Assembly (NCBI GenBank): GCA_965206615.1
Contig: CBDBKI010000005.1
Span: forward strand, 2,480,001-2,544,000
DNA length: 64,000 nucleotides
Reading direction: 5' to 3'
From: VXNE01 sp965206615
Lineage (GTDB): Bacteria > Pseudomonadota > Gammaproteobacteria > Pseudomonadales > Azotimanducaceae
Of this stretch, positions 26,012 through 33,542 are shown piece after piece; within the stretch, counting starts at the first letter, position 1; the number at the start of each line of letters is the position of its first letter. The notes below the pieces were generated by a model. It was not told the origin of the DNA and made no database searches. It saw only the letters and a program-made list of their open reading frames with translations. Made by a program: the position numbers and the translations under genes.

Positions 26012-27445
26012 TCACTTGGTCGGATCGTCGGTAGGGGACGCCCCGGTGGCGTCCCGGGCCCAGGTTGGTTCGACGTCAGCGCGGGCGGCCGCGAGGCTCG
26101 CCCCTGCCTGTTGGGCCTCCCTGGCCGTGGTCTCGACATCGCGTGGCAGGGCGCGGACGGCCAGCCACAGGTGCACGATCGGATACACGCCCAGGCAACT
26201 CAGGATGATCAGCGAATAGCGCAGCGAATCGTCCCCGAAGCGCGGCGCCAGCATGTCGCTCAGCATGCCGGCAAACAGCGGCCCGAGTCCGACGCCGACC
26301 ATGCTGGAGGAGAACATCAGGATCGCCACCGCGATGGCCCGCATGCGGTTGCCCACGACCGACTGAATCGCTGCGAACAGCGGCCCGTTGGCCAGGCCGC
26401 CGATGGTGCTCGAGACCAGGTTGAACGACAGGGCCAGCGCCGCCCACGGCGCGAGCAGGACGCCCAGGCTCAGCGGCAGCGTCAGCGCAGAGGCGCCCAC
26501 ACCGAGTATGAGCAGGGGCTTGCGCATGTCCCCCTTGCCCATCCAGTCGGCGACGTAGCCCCCTCCGAGCGTACCGATGGCCGAGCCGAGGCCGAATGCG
26601 ATGCCGAAGTAGAAGCCCACCTCCGCGGTGGACATGCCGAAACTTCGGACATAGAAGCTCGGCAGCCACATCTGGATGCCGAACGCCGCGAACGAGCCCA
26701 TGGCGAACACGATCACGAGGTGCACATAGGACGAGCGCCTGGCGAAGTAGCGAATCACCTCGCGGAGCGGCGGCTGGGGCGCGGCCAGGGCCGTCTCGTC
26801 CTGAGCGCCCCGGGTGGGCTCGCGCAGCGTCAGCCGGGTCAGGATCGCGAGCAGCAGACCGGGCGCACCGAGCATCAGGAATGCCCAGCGCCAGCCCCAG
26901 GTCTCGGCGATATAGCCGCCCAACACGAGCCCGCACACGATGCCGAGCGTAGCGCCGGAGGTGTGAATGCCCAGTGCGGTGGCGCGCCGCTCTTTCGGGA
27001 AATAGTCGGAGATCAACGAGTGGGACGGCGGAACGCAGCCGGCCTCGCCGGCGCCCACGCCGAACCGCGCCAGCACCAGGTGGGTGAAATTCTGGGCCAT
27101 GCCACACATCACGGTCATGGCGGACCAGACGGCTATGGCCAGGGACACGATGGTGCGGCGCGTTCCCCGATCCGCCCAGCGCGCGATCGGAATGCCGAAG
27201 GTGGCATAGAACACCGCGAAGGCGATGCCGGTAAGGACACCGAGCTGCGTATCGGACAGGTCCAGGTCGGCCTTGATCAGCGGGAGCACGACCGAGATGA
27301 CCATCCGGTCCATGTAGTTGAACAGGTTCGCAACAAGCAGGAGACTCAGTGCGTACCACAGGTAGCGGCTGCTGAATTCCGACGTGCGGGCGATGGGATG
27401 CCTCCTTGGCACAAACGTGGATACGCTGCCATTGGAGCATAGCAT
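26012..27445 (-). CDS. MFS transporter, Spinster-like
   Basis: A 477-residue inner-membrane transporter with 12 predicted helices. Family signatures are NYMDRMVISVVLPLIKADL in helix 1, GIPIARWADRGTRR between helices 2 and 3, and GVGAGEAGCVPPSHSLISDYF in helix 4. These are typical of the Spns-like MFS branch common in proteobacterial catabolic clusters. Substrate unknown. The last dozen residues (about RDATGASPT) are encoded by a REP palindrome, so the original C-terminus has probably been replaced. Confidence 0.85.
   Translation of the reverse strand: MLCSNGSVSTFVPRRHPIARTSEFSSRYLWYALSLLLVANLFNYMDRMVISVVLPLIKADLDLSDTQLGVLTGIAFAVFYATFGIPIARWADRGTRRTIVSLAIAVWSAMTVMCGMAQNFTHLVLARFGVGAGEAGCVPPSHSLISDYFPKERRATALGIHTSGATLGIVCGLVLGGYIAETWGWRWAFLMLGAPGLLLAILTRLTLREPTRGAQDETALAAPQPPLREVIRYFARRSSYVHLVIVFAMGSFAAFGIQMWLPSFYVRSFGMSTAEVGFYFGIAFGLGSAIGTLGGGYVADWMGKGDMRKPLLILGVGASALTLPLSLGVLLAPWAALALSFNLVSSTIGGLANGPLFAAIQSVVGNRMRAIAVAILMFSSSMVGVGLGPLFAGMLSDMLAPRFGDDSLRYSLIILSCLGVYPIVHLWLAVRALPRDVETTAREAQQAGASLAAARADVEPTWARDATGASPTDDPTK
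26031..26060. repeat. REP hairpin inside the 3' end of the MFS gene
   Basis: GTAGGGGACGCC, then CCGGT, then GGCGTCCC is the first hairpin of the window's REP family. Here it is read through as codons near the C-terminus of the MFS protein. Confidence 0.6.
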
Positions 27446-27503
27446 CGGCCGCTACGGCCCCGCCGCCTGACCACGCGGCAGATCGACGATGGAGGACATG
27501 ACC

Positions 27504-28346
27504 ATGGAACAGGAACGACCGCTGGCGGGGCAGGTTGCCTGGGTTACCGGCTCGTCACGGGGGCTGGGTCGGGCCATGGCGCAGGAACTGTGCCGGCTCG
27601 GCGCAAGAGTCGCCGTTCACGGAACCCGCCCGGACAGCCCGAGGACGTTCGGCGAAGGCGAGTCCATGCAGCAGGTCGCCGCCGACGTCGCCGCGGGCGG
27701 CGAGGGCGAGGCAATGCCCACCTGGGGAGACATCACGGAGGAATCCGAGGTCCGCCGCGTCGCCGATGAGATTCGTGGGCGATGGGGACGGATCGACGTC
27801 CTCGTGTGCTGCGCCGGGGGCAATATCGGGACGGGCGGTACGGGCGTCGGGCGCGCCGGCATGCCCGAGACCGACGACTGCCTGAACATCTCCCTCGACG
27901 ACCTGCAGCGCGTGATGGACCGCAACCTGATGAGCGCCATCCTGTGCTGCCGGGAGGTCGCGAAGGAAATGATGGACCGCAAGTCGGGCAGGATCGTGAC
28001 GGTCGGCAGCATCGCGGGGTTCAGCGGGGCTGCGTGGAAGCAGGCGACCTATGCGATGGCAAAAGCCGCGTTGCACCACTACACCCGATGCCTGGCGAAA
28101 CAGCTTCGCCCGTACAACATCAACGTCAACTGCGCCGTGCCGGGCGGCTTCACGACCGAGCGATTTCTGCGCATCGCCGCGGACACCCTGCAGGAGTCGT
28201 GGCTCGTGGAGGACGGCACGCTGGAACGCTACGGGCGGCCGGAAGAACTGGCGGACGTCGTCGGCTTCCTGTGCACGCCGGCGTCCCGGTACATCACCGG
28301 TCAACTCATCCGCGTGGATGGCGGTTTACAGACGCATCCGGGGTGA
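27504..28346 (+). CDS. short-chain dehydrogenase/reductase
   Basis: A 280-residue NAD(P)-dependent oxidoreductase with cofactor motif TGSSRGLGRA, CAGG after strand 4, catalytic Ser in TVGSIAGFSG, YAMAK (YxxxK) and C-terminal TGQLIRVDGG. In-frame ATGs lie at 27489, 27498 and 27504; I prefer the last because GGAGGA (27491-27496) is then correctly spaced. Compared with typical FabG-like SDRs it has a longer insertion after strand 2. It is divergent from the MFS gene. Substrate unknown. Confidence 0.85.
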   Translation: MEQERPLAGQVAWVTGSSRGLGRAMAQELCRLGARVAVHGTRPDSPRTFGEGESMQQVAADVAAGGEGEAMPTWGDITEESEVRRVADEIRGRWGRIDVLVCCAGGNIGTGGTGVGRAGMPETDDCLNISLDDLQRVMDRNLMSAILCCREVAKEMMDRKSGRIVTVGSIAGFSGAAWKQATYAMAKAALHHYTRCLAKQLRPYNINVNCAVPGGFTTERFLRIAADTLQESWLVEDGTLERYGRPEELADVVGFLCTPASRYITGQLIRVDGGLQTHPG

Positions 28347-28510
28347 CGGGGGCGCTTCATGCCCCCAACACGGGCGCCTGTAGCGGTCCACGGTGGGGCC
28401 CACCGCGCTGTCGCGCAAGGAACAGTCGGGGTTACGCCCGCCCGATCTACGCCGAAAACCGGCAAAATACAGGTCTTTGTAAATCAACGGGTTACGTTAT
28501 GTTCCATGCA

Positions 28511-28586
28511 AGGGGACGCCCTTGTGGCGTCCCGTTTTCGAATTCATGCACGACCCCCGCGCGGGCGACCACGAGGGTCGCCCTAC
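28511..28586. repeat. REP pair (two hairpins) between the SDR and serine hydrolase genes
   Basis: GGGGACGCC-CTTGT-GGCGTCCC, a linker containing GAATTCATGCA, then GGGCGACC-ACGAG-GGTCGCCC-TAC. The terminal CTA is the stop codon of the serine hydrolase on the minus strand. The rest of the 236-base gap (28347-28510) shows no gene. Confidence 0.75.
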
Positions 28587-29743
28587 TCGAGCGACTCGTG
28601 CACTGCGGCGATCAGGGCGGCCGGGCGGGGATCCTCCAGGAACGGCTGCATCTTGTTCATCACGTAGCCGAAGCCGATGTCCGCCTTCGGGTCGGCGAAG
28701 CCGAGGGAGCCGCCGGCCCCGCCGTGTCCGAACGCGCCTTCGTTGCCGAGGTCGACGGGCCCTGACTGGAGCATGAAGCCGAGCCCGAAGCGCGTGGTCG
28801 CGAGGATCACCCGGTCTGAACCCACGCACTGCTCGGTGGTCGCGCGGCGAATGGTCTCGTCGTTCAGGAGCCGGGTGCCGTCGACGCCCTGGCCGATGAC
28901 CGAGGCGTACATGCGCGCCAGCGAACGCGCATCGGTGATGCCGTTGGCCGCGGGGAACTCGGCGGCGTAGAACTCCGGGGTGTCGATGGGCAGCGGCGTC
29001 GTGGTGATATTCGACGCCCGGGACTGCAGGGAGTCCGGATCCTCGAACTGCGCCATCACCTCGCGCATCGACTCCGGCAGGCTGTCGACGTCGACGTCCT
29101 CGACTTCGTCCCCGAGCATCGGCGCCACGCGGCCGTGTTCGCTCGCGGGCAGGCCGATCCAGAAGTCGAGGCCGAGCGGCCCGGCGACGTTCTCGGCGAA
29201 GAACGTTCCGAGGCTCTGCCCCGTGATGAGTCGGACGACCTCGCCGACGAGCCAGCCGTAGGTAATGGCGTGGTAGCCATGCGCCGTCCCGGGCTCCCAC
29301 ACCGGGCGCTGCGCGGCGAGCGCCTCGATGGCCGGATCCCAGGCCAGGGCCTCCTCGACCGTAAGCGGGTTGTCGAAGAGCGGCAGTCCGACCTGGTGCG
29401 TCAGCAGCCAGCGCACGGGAACGTCCTGCTTGCCGGCGGCGGCGAACTCCGGCCAGTACCGGGCCACGGGGGCGTCGATGTCGAGTTCGCCGCGCTCGGC
29501 GAGCAGGAGCGCGCAGATCGTGGTCGCGCCCTTCGTCGTCGAAGCGACACTCTGGAGGGTGCTCTCCGCCCAGGCCTGCCCGGTGGTCGGGTCCGCGACG
29601 CCGCCCCAGAGGTCGACCACCATTTCGCCCCGGTGATAGAGGCTGAAGGCGGCCCCCACTTCGCCGCGTTCCTCGAAGTTCCGGGCGAAAGCGTCGCGCA
29701 GCCGCTCGAAGCCGCGTGCTATGGTTCCGTGGATGTCTTCCAT
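28583..29743 (-). CDS. serine hydrolase, class C beta-lactamase/EstB family (cytoplasmic paralogue)
   Basis: A 386-residue protein with the catalytic SxxK motif in SVASTTKGATT (about residue 70), the Tyr region HGYHAITYGWLVGEV and HGGAGGSLGFADP in place of the KTG box. This is the layout of EstB-type esterases rather than true beta-lactamases. No signal peptide is visible from the ATG at 29743. It is closely similar to the Tat-exported hydrolase at 39137-40411. The stop codon lies within a REP element. Confidence 0.85.
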   Translation of the reverse strand: MEDIHGTIARGFERLRDAFARNFEERGEVGAAFSLYHRGEMVVDLWGGVADPTTGQAWAESTLQSVASTTKGATTICALLLAERGELDIDAPVARYWPEFAAAGKQDVPVRWLLTHQVGLPLFDNPLTVEEALAWDPAIEALAAQRPVWEPGTAHGYHAITYGWLVGEVVRLITGQSLGTFFAENVAGPLGLDFWIGLPASEHGRVAPMLGDEVEDVDVDSLPESMREVMAQFEDPDSLQSRASNITTTPLPIDTPEFYAAEFPAANGITDARSLARMYASVIGQGVDGTRLLNDETIRRATTEQCVGSDRVILATTRFGLGFMLQSGPVDLGNEGAFGHGGAGGSLGFADPKADIGFGYVMNKMQPFLEDPRPAALIAAVHESLE

Positions 29744-29831
29744 GCCGGGCACGTTAGCATGATCAGGTAATGCGCTGGCACGCCCGTCACCGCGGCGTGC
29801 TTTCGGCAATCCAAAGCAACGGAGAACGCCT

Positions 29832-30716
29832 GTGGCAGAAACCGCGAACAGGGCAGGGGCGGCAAAACGCTACCAGGGAAGCTGGCAGCGTCTGCGCAAT
29901 CTCGCCGAAGACGCTCCGGAGCTCGCGCGCCGGCTCGCCGGGCTGGGCGCGGGGGAGTCGTTCGTGACCGTCCACGACTCGGATACCGGAAAAGAGCTGG
30001 GTTACGCACGCGCGATCGTGGGCACCGACGTGGTTCTCCACGCGTTCATGCCCGCGCTGCACGCCGCGTACGGCGCGTCCTTTTACGAAGGTGGCTGGCT
30101 CGACTACAGGGACCGTGCGCCGGTCTACGGCGGCGACGAGGTTCGCGTGACCGCCGCCAGGCAGGACGACGGATTCCTGGCGATGCAACTGGAGGACCGG
30201 GACCTGAAACGCTGTGCGGAGGGCCGTGCGGGGCCCGGCGCGGCTGCGGCGCCGGCGCAGGAGAACGACCCGGGCGTACTTCCCGAGCTGCCGGCCGGGA
30301 CGGTCGTCACCCGGAGCGAACTCTGTCCCGATTCCGACCTCATCGCGGCGTTCCTCGACGCCTGCGGTCAGGATCCGCTGTACGGCACGGCGTCCCCGTG
30401 GGGTCCGCCGGTCGTCCCTCCTACCATGGCGCTGTATCGGATCATCAACGATTTCGGGGCGCCTCTGGACGAGATGCTCGGTGAGGGCGCGTCCGGCAGG
30501 ATGGTCGTTTCCGGCGTATCCCTGCGCAGTTACCGCCCCGTCCTCCAGGGCAGCACGTACACGAACACGGGAACGATCGGCGCCAAGGGACGCGGGCGGC
30601 GCTTCCCCTACTTCACGTTCGAAGTCGCCGTCGACGATCCGTCCGCCGGGCGCTGCCTCGAGGTGGGGATGCGCGTGACGTACCTCCCGCCTGAGAGCGG
30701 GATCGCGGACGCATAG
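29832..30716 (+). CDS. MaoC-like/hot-dog fold protein
   Basis: A 294-residue protein of double hot-dog appearance. YEGGWLDYRDRAPVYGGDEVRV lies in the first half, and LRSYRPVLQGSTYTNTG with FPYFTFEVAVDD in the second. The acyl-CoA hydratase/dehydratase fold is likely, but I cannot see the catalytic Asp/His pair with certainty, so hydratase activity is only a guess. The start is a GTG at 29832 behind GGAGAA. It is followed by a CoA-transferase gene, which fits CoA-ester metabolism. Confidence 0.5.
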   Translation: MAETANRAGAAKRYQGSWQRLRNLAEDAPELARRLAGLGAGESFVTVHDSDTGKELGYARAIVGTDVVLHAFMPALHAAYGASFYEGGWLDYRDRAPVYGGDEVRVTAARQDDGFLAMQLEDRDLKRCAEGRAGPGAAAAPAQENDPGVLPELPAGTVVTRSELCPDSDLIAAFLDACGQDPLYGTASPWGPPVVPPTMALYRIINDFGAPLDEMLGEGASGRMVVSGVSLRSYRPVLQGSTYTNTGTIGAKGRGRRFPYFTFEVAVDDPSAGRCLEVGMRVTYLPPESGIADA

Positions 30717-30842
30717 CGGCCTGCCCCGACGGCGCGCCCGGCGCGCGGGTTGGCTGCGTCCGACCGGCGCGGTATGGGCATAATGGACCAGGACGGCGCG
30801 ACGCAACGTAACGCAGGACTCGAGCGAGGGGGAGGTGCCGGA

Positions 30843-32108
30843 ATGGAATCAGCGTGCAGCGGAATCAGGGTGGTCGAATTCGGGATCGCGATCCAGGGAC
30901 CGCTCGCGGCAATGTACCTTGCCGAACACGGCGCCGAGGTGATCAAGATCGAGACCCCGGTCGGAGAGGAGAACCGGCATCACTTCGGGCACGGCAAGTC
31001 CCTTCCCAAGGCCGTTCCGGCTCCGCAATTCGTGGCCAGCAATCGTGGCAAGCGATTGATGACGCTCGACGCGAAAGGCGAGCGCGGCCGCGAGGTCCTG
31101 CGCCGGCTGATCGGGCAGGCCGACGTGTTCGTGACGAACTACCGGGAAAAGGCCCTGGACCGACTGGGGCTCGGTTACGAGGACCTGCGACGCCTGAATC
31201 CGCGCCTGATCTACGCCATCGCCAGCGGTTTCGGGGCGAAGGGACCGGTCGCCAACCGCGCCATGCTGGATCCCATGGCGCAGGCCCGCGGTGGACTGGT
31301 GAGCGTGACGGGAAGCCCGGACCGCCCGCAGGTGCTCGCGGGCGCCGCGCTGGCCGATACCACGGGCGCCGCGCAACTGATCGTCGGGATCCTGACCGCG
31401 TTGGTGGCACGTGAACGCCACGGCGTCGGGCAGCGCGTGAGTACCTCGAGTTACGGCGCGCAGCTCTGGCACCAGGGGTTCGAACTGACGCATGCGAGCA
31501 TGACCGGGCATGTTCACGGGAGTTCGGACGGGATTCACCCGCTTGCGCCGGGCGGCAGCTCCGGGGTGTTCCGTACGGCGGACGGGCGCGCGGTTGCCTT
31601 CCTCGATACCCTCTCCCCGGAGCTCTGGGCCGCGTTCAGCGACGTCGCCGGAAAGCCCGAACTCGCCGGCGAGACGCGGTGGGACAGCGCGTACAAGCGG
31701 CTTGCGGAGGACCCCCCGGACGAACTCCGGTCGCGGGTGGCCGAGGTCTTCGCGAGCCGGACCGCCGCGGAATGGGAAACGTTCTTCGCCGATCCGTACC
31801 TGATGTTCCAGCGCGTCTTCGACTACGCGGACGTCCTGGACGATCCGCAGGCGCTCGAGAACGGGTACATCAGCGAGATCGAGCTGCCCGAAATGGGCAA
31901 CACCAAGGTCGTCGGCAACACGATCGAGCTCAGCGAGACGCCCGCCGAAGTCAAGCCGCTCCCCTGCGAGCTCGGCATGCACACCGAAGCGATCCTGCTC
32001 GAGTATGGCTACAGCCCGGACGAGGTGAGCGACATCGAAAGGGAGACCGAGGACGCAAAGAGCCGCGAGTTCCAGTCCGGAGGGCTCCAGTTCGGGTCCG
32101 ACGACTAG
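30843..32108 (+). CDS. CaiB/BaiF-family class III CoA transferase
   Basis: A 421-residue protein with RVVEFGIAIQGPLAAMYLAEHGAEVIKIETP at the N-terminus in two blocks, REKALDRLGLGYEDLRRLNPRLIY split across the linker, and the Asp of MLDPMAQARGGL at the acyl-enzyme position. Class III enzymes move CoA between carboxylates. The ATG at 30843 is preceded by GGGGGAGG at ideal spacing, which rules out the earlier in-frame ATG at 30783. The C-terminal 40 residues are acidic and poorly conserved. Confidence 0.88.
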   Translation: MESACSGIRVVEFGIAIQGPLAAMYLAEHGAEVIKIETPVGEENRHHFGHGKSLPKAVPAPQFVASNRGKRLMTLDAKGERGREVLRRLIGQADVFVTNYREKALDRLGLGYEDLRRLNPRLIYAIASGFGAKGPVANRAMLDPMAQARGGLVSVTGSPDRPQVLAGAALADTTGAAQLIVGILTALVARERHGVGQRVSTSSYGAQLWHQGFELTHASMTGHVHGSSDGIHPLAPGGSSGVFRTADGRAVAFLDTLSPELWAAFSDVAGKPELAGETRWDSAYKRLAEDPPDELRSRVAEVFASRTAAEWETFFADPYLMFQRVFDYADVLDDPQALENGYISEIELPEMGNTKVVGNTIELSETPAEVKPLPCELGMHTEAILLEYGYSPDEVSDIERETEDAKSREFQSGGLQFGSDD

Positions 32109-32110
32109 GC

Positions 32111-32151
32111 GCGTCGCCTGGCGGCGACGCGATCAAGTTGCTGCGCAACTT
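32111..32151 (+). terminator. two consecutive hairpins after the CoA transferase gene
   Basis: GCGTCGCC-TGGC-GGCGACGC (32111-32130) and AAGTTG-CTGCG-CAACTT (32135-32151) directly follow the stop codon at 32108. There is no strong U-tract, so termination strength is uncertain. Confidence 0.45.
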
Positions 32152-32221
32152 CGAGAGGCTGCGGGCAAATGCAACCTGACCGTAAACTTCAACGCTGCTC
32201 AAGGATTCTAGACGCCCCGGC

Positions 32222-33487
32222 ATGAACGCGCCCGCCACGAAGGGCCGCCCGCAACCGCCCGTCGGGGGCGGCGCCTTCTACGGCTGGTGGATCGTCGCTG
32301 CCACGTTCGTGGTCGGTTTCCTCGTGGCGGGAGGCACGGTCAACGCCCTCGGCGTCCTGGTCAAACCGATAGCCGAGAGCCTGAACGTGGGGCGGGCGGA
32401 ACTCGGTGCGGTAATCACGCTGAAGCTCACCGTCAACGCGCTGCTGAGTCCGTGGGTCGGCTCGCTGCTCGCGAGGCGTTCCATTCGAGGGATCATGCTG
32501 ACAGGTGCGGTCGCCATGGGGCTCGGTTTGGCCATGGCGGCCTTCGCGCAGTCGCTCTGGCCGATATACCTGGGTCTGGGAGTCCTGGCCGGCGTGGCCA
32601 GTACCGCAGCCCTGTTTCTGCCGTGCATCGCCCTGGTCTCCAACTGGTTCACCCGAATGCGCGGTCGGGCACTCGGACTCGCCACGCTCGGGCCGACCCT
32701 CTCGGGCGCCGTGATCCCCGTGTTGCTGTCCCTGCTCGTCGACGAGGTTGGCTGGAGCGCGAGCTTGCTGCTCGCGGCTGCCGTAGCCACGGTCATTCTG
32801 CTGCCCGTGATCTGGTGCTTCGTGCTGGACCGTCCGGAGGACTGCGGCCAGCTTCCCGACGGCGACCCGAACATCCCGCGCACCCCGGAGGCAGGATCAA
32901 GCGAGCCCTGGACGATCCGGCGAGCAGTGCGGACGCCCGAGGTCTGGCTGCTGGTCGGCGCGATCGGGACGGCCAATTTCGCGGTAGTCGCGATGCTGGT
33001 GCACCTGATCCCTTACGCGACCGACACCGGACTCAGCGGCGAGCGGGCCGCGCTGGTGTTCTCGGTGATGACGCTGATGGGGGCGCTCGGCGGGCCCCTG
33101 TTTGGAACGCTCGCCGATTACCTTTCCATCAAGCGCCTGCTGATCGCTTCCATGCTCTGCCAGTTCGTAGCCATGCTGCTGTTTGCCGAACTCGAGGGCC
33201 AGCTCGGGCTCTCACTTGCCGCCGGCACACTAGGCTTGGGCTTTGGCGGACTGATGCCGCTCGTGGCCCTGGCGGTCGGTCGGATGTTCGGCGTGGAGTC
33301 CCTGACGCGCATCATGGGCCTGTGCACCCCGCTTTCTCTCCTCTTCTACGCCCCGGCCGCGCCTTTGGCGGGCTACCTGTACGACACCCACGGAAGCTAT
33401 GAGCTGGCGTTGCAGGTGCTGATCGCCGCGCCCCTGCTTGCGATCGCGTTCCTGTGCGGCCTGAAGATCCCCGCAACTCGGGATTGA
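32222..33487 (+). CDS. MFS transporter, monocarboxylate/OFA-like
   Basis: A 421-residue protein with 12 predicted helices starting FYGWWIVAATFVVGFLVAGG. The FYGWWIV entry helix, LASRRSIRG-like loop and PEDCGQLPDGD cytoplasmic loop are typical of the MCT/OFA-like MFS carriers that take up organic acids. It is followed by a TonB receptor 55 bases later, so outer- and inner-membrane transport may be coupled. Substrate unknown. Confidence 0.82.
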   Translation: MNAPATKGRPQPPVGGGAFYGWWIVAATFVVGFLVAGGTVNALGVLVKPIAESLNVGRAELGAVITLKLTVNALLSPWVGSLLARRSIRGIMLTGAVAMGLGLAMAAFAQSLWPIYLGLGVLAGVASTAALFLPCIALVSNWFTRMRGRALGLATLGPTLSGAVIPVLLSLLVDEVGWSASLLLAAAVATVILLPVIWCFVLDRPEDCGQLPDGDPNIPRTPEAGSSEPWTIRRAVRTPEVWLLVGAIGTANFAVVAMLVHLIPYATDTGLSGERAALVFSVMTLMGALGGPLFGTLADYLSIKRLLIASMLCQFVAMLLFAELEGQLGLSLAAGTLGLGFGGLMPLVALAVGRMFGVESLTRIMGLCTPLSLLFYAPAAPLAGYLYDTHGSYELALQVLIAAPLLAIAFLCGLKIPATRD

Positions 33488-33505
33488 CACCATGGGTTCG
33501 TGCGT

Positions 33506-33542
33506 GCAGCCTACATTCGACGTAGTTCTCGGGAGAGAGGAC
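33506..33542 (+). promoter_or_regulatory. conserved leader of the TonB-receptor paralogues
   Basis: The 37 bases before the start codon share a pattern with the leader of the second receptor (46083-46119, minus strand): GTGCAG, CTAC, a variable pair, then TAGTTC and GGGAGAGA before ATG. Conservation outside the genes suggests a shared promoter or 5'-UTR signal. A TTGACA at 33484-33489 could be the -35 box of this copy. Confidence 0.4.

Noticed and set aside
28583..29743. Antibiotic-resistance beta-lactamase
   Set aside because: The SxxK and HGGAGG pattern and the catabolic context fit EstB-like esterases; the KTG box of class C beta-lactamases is absent.
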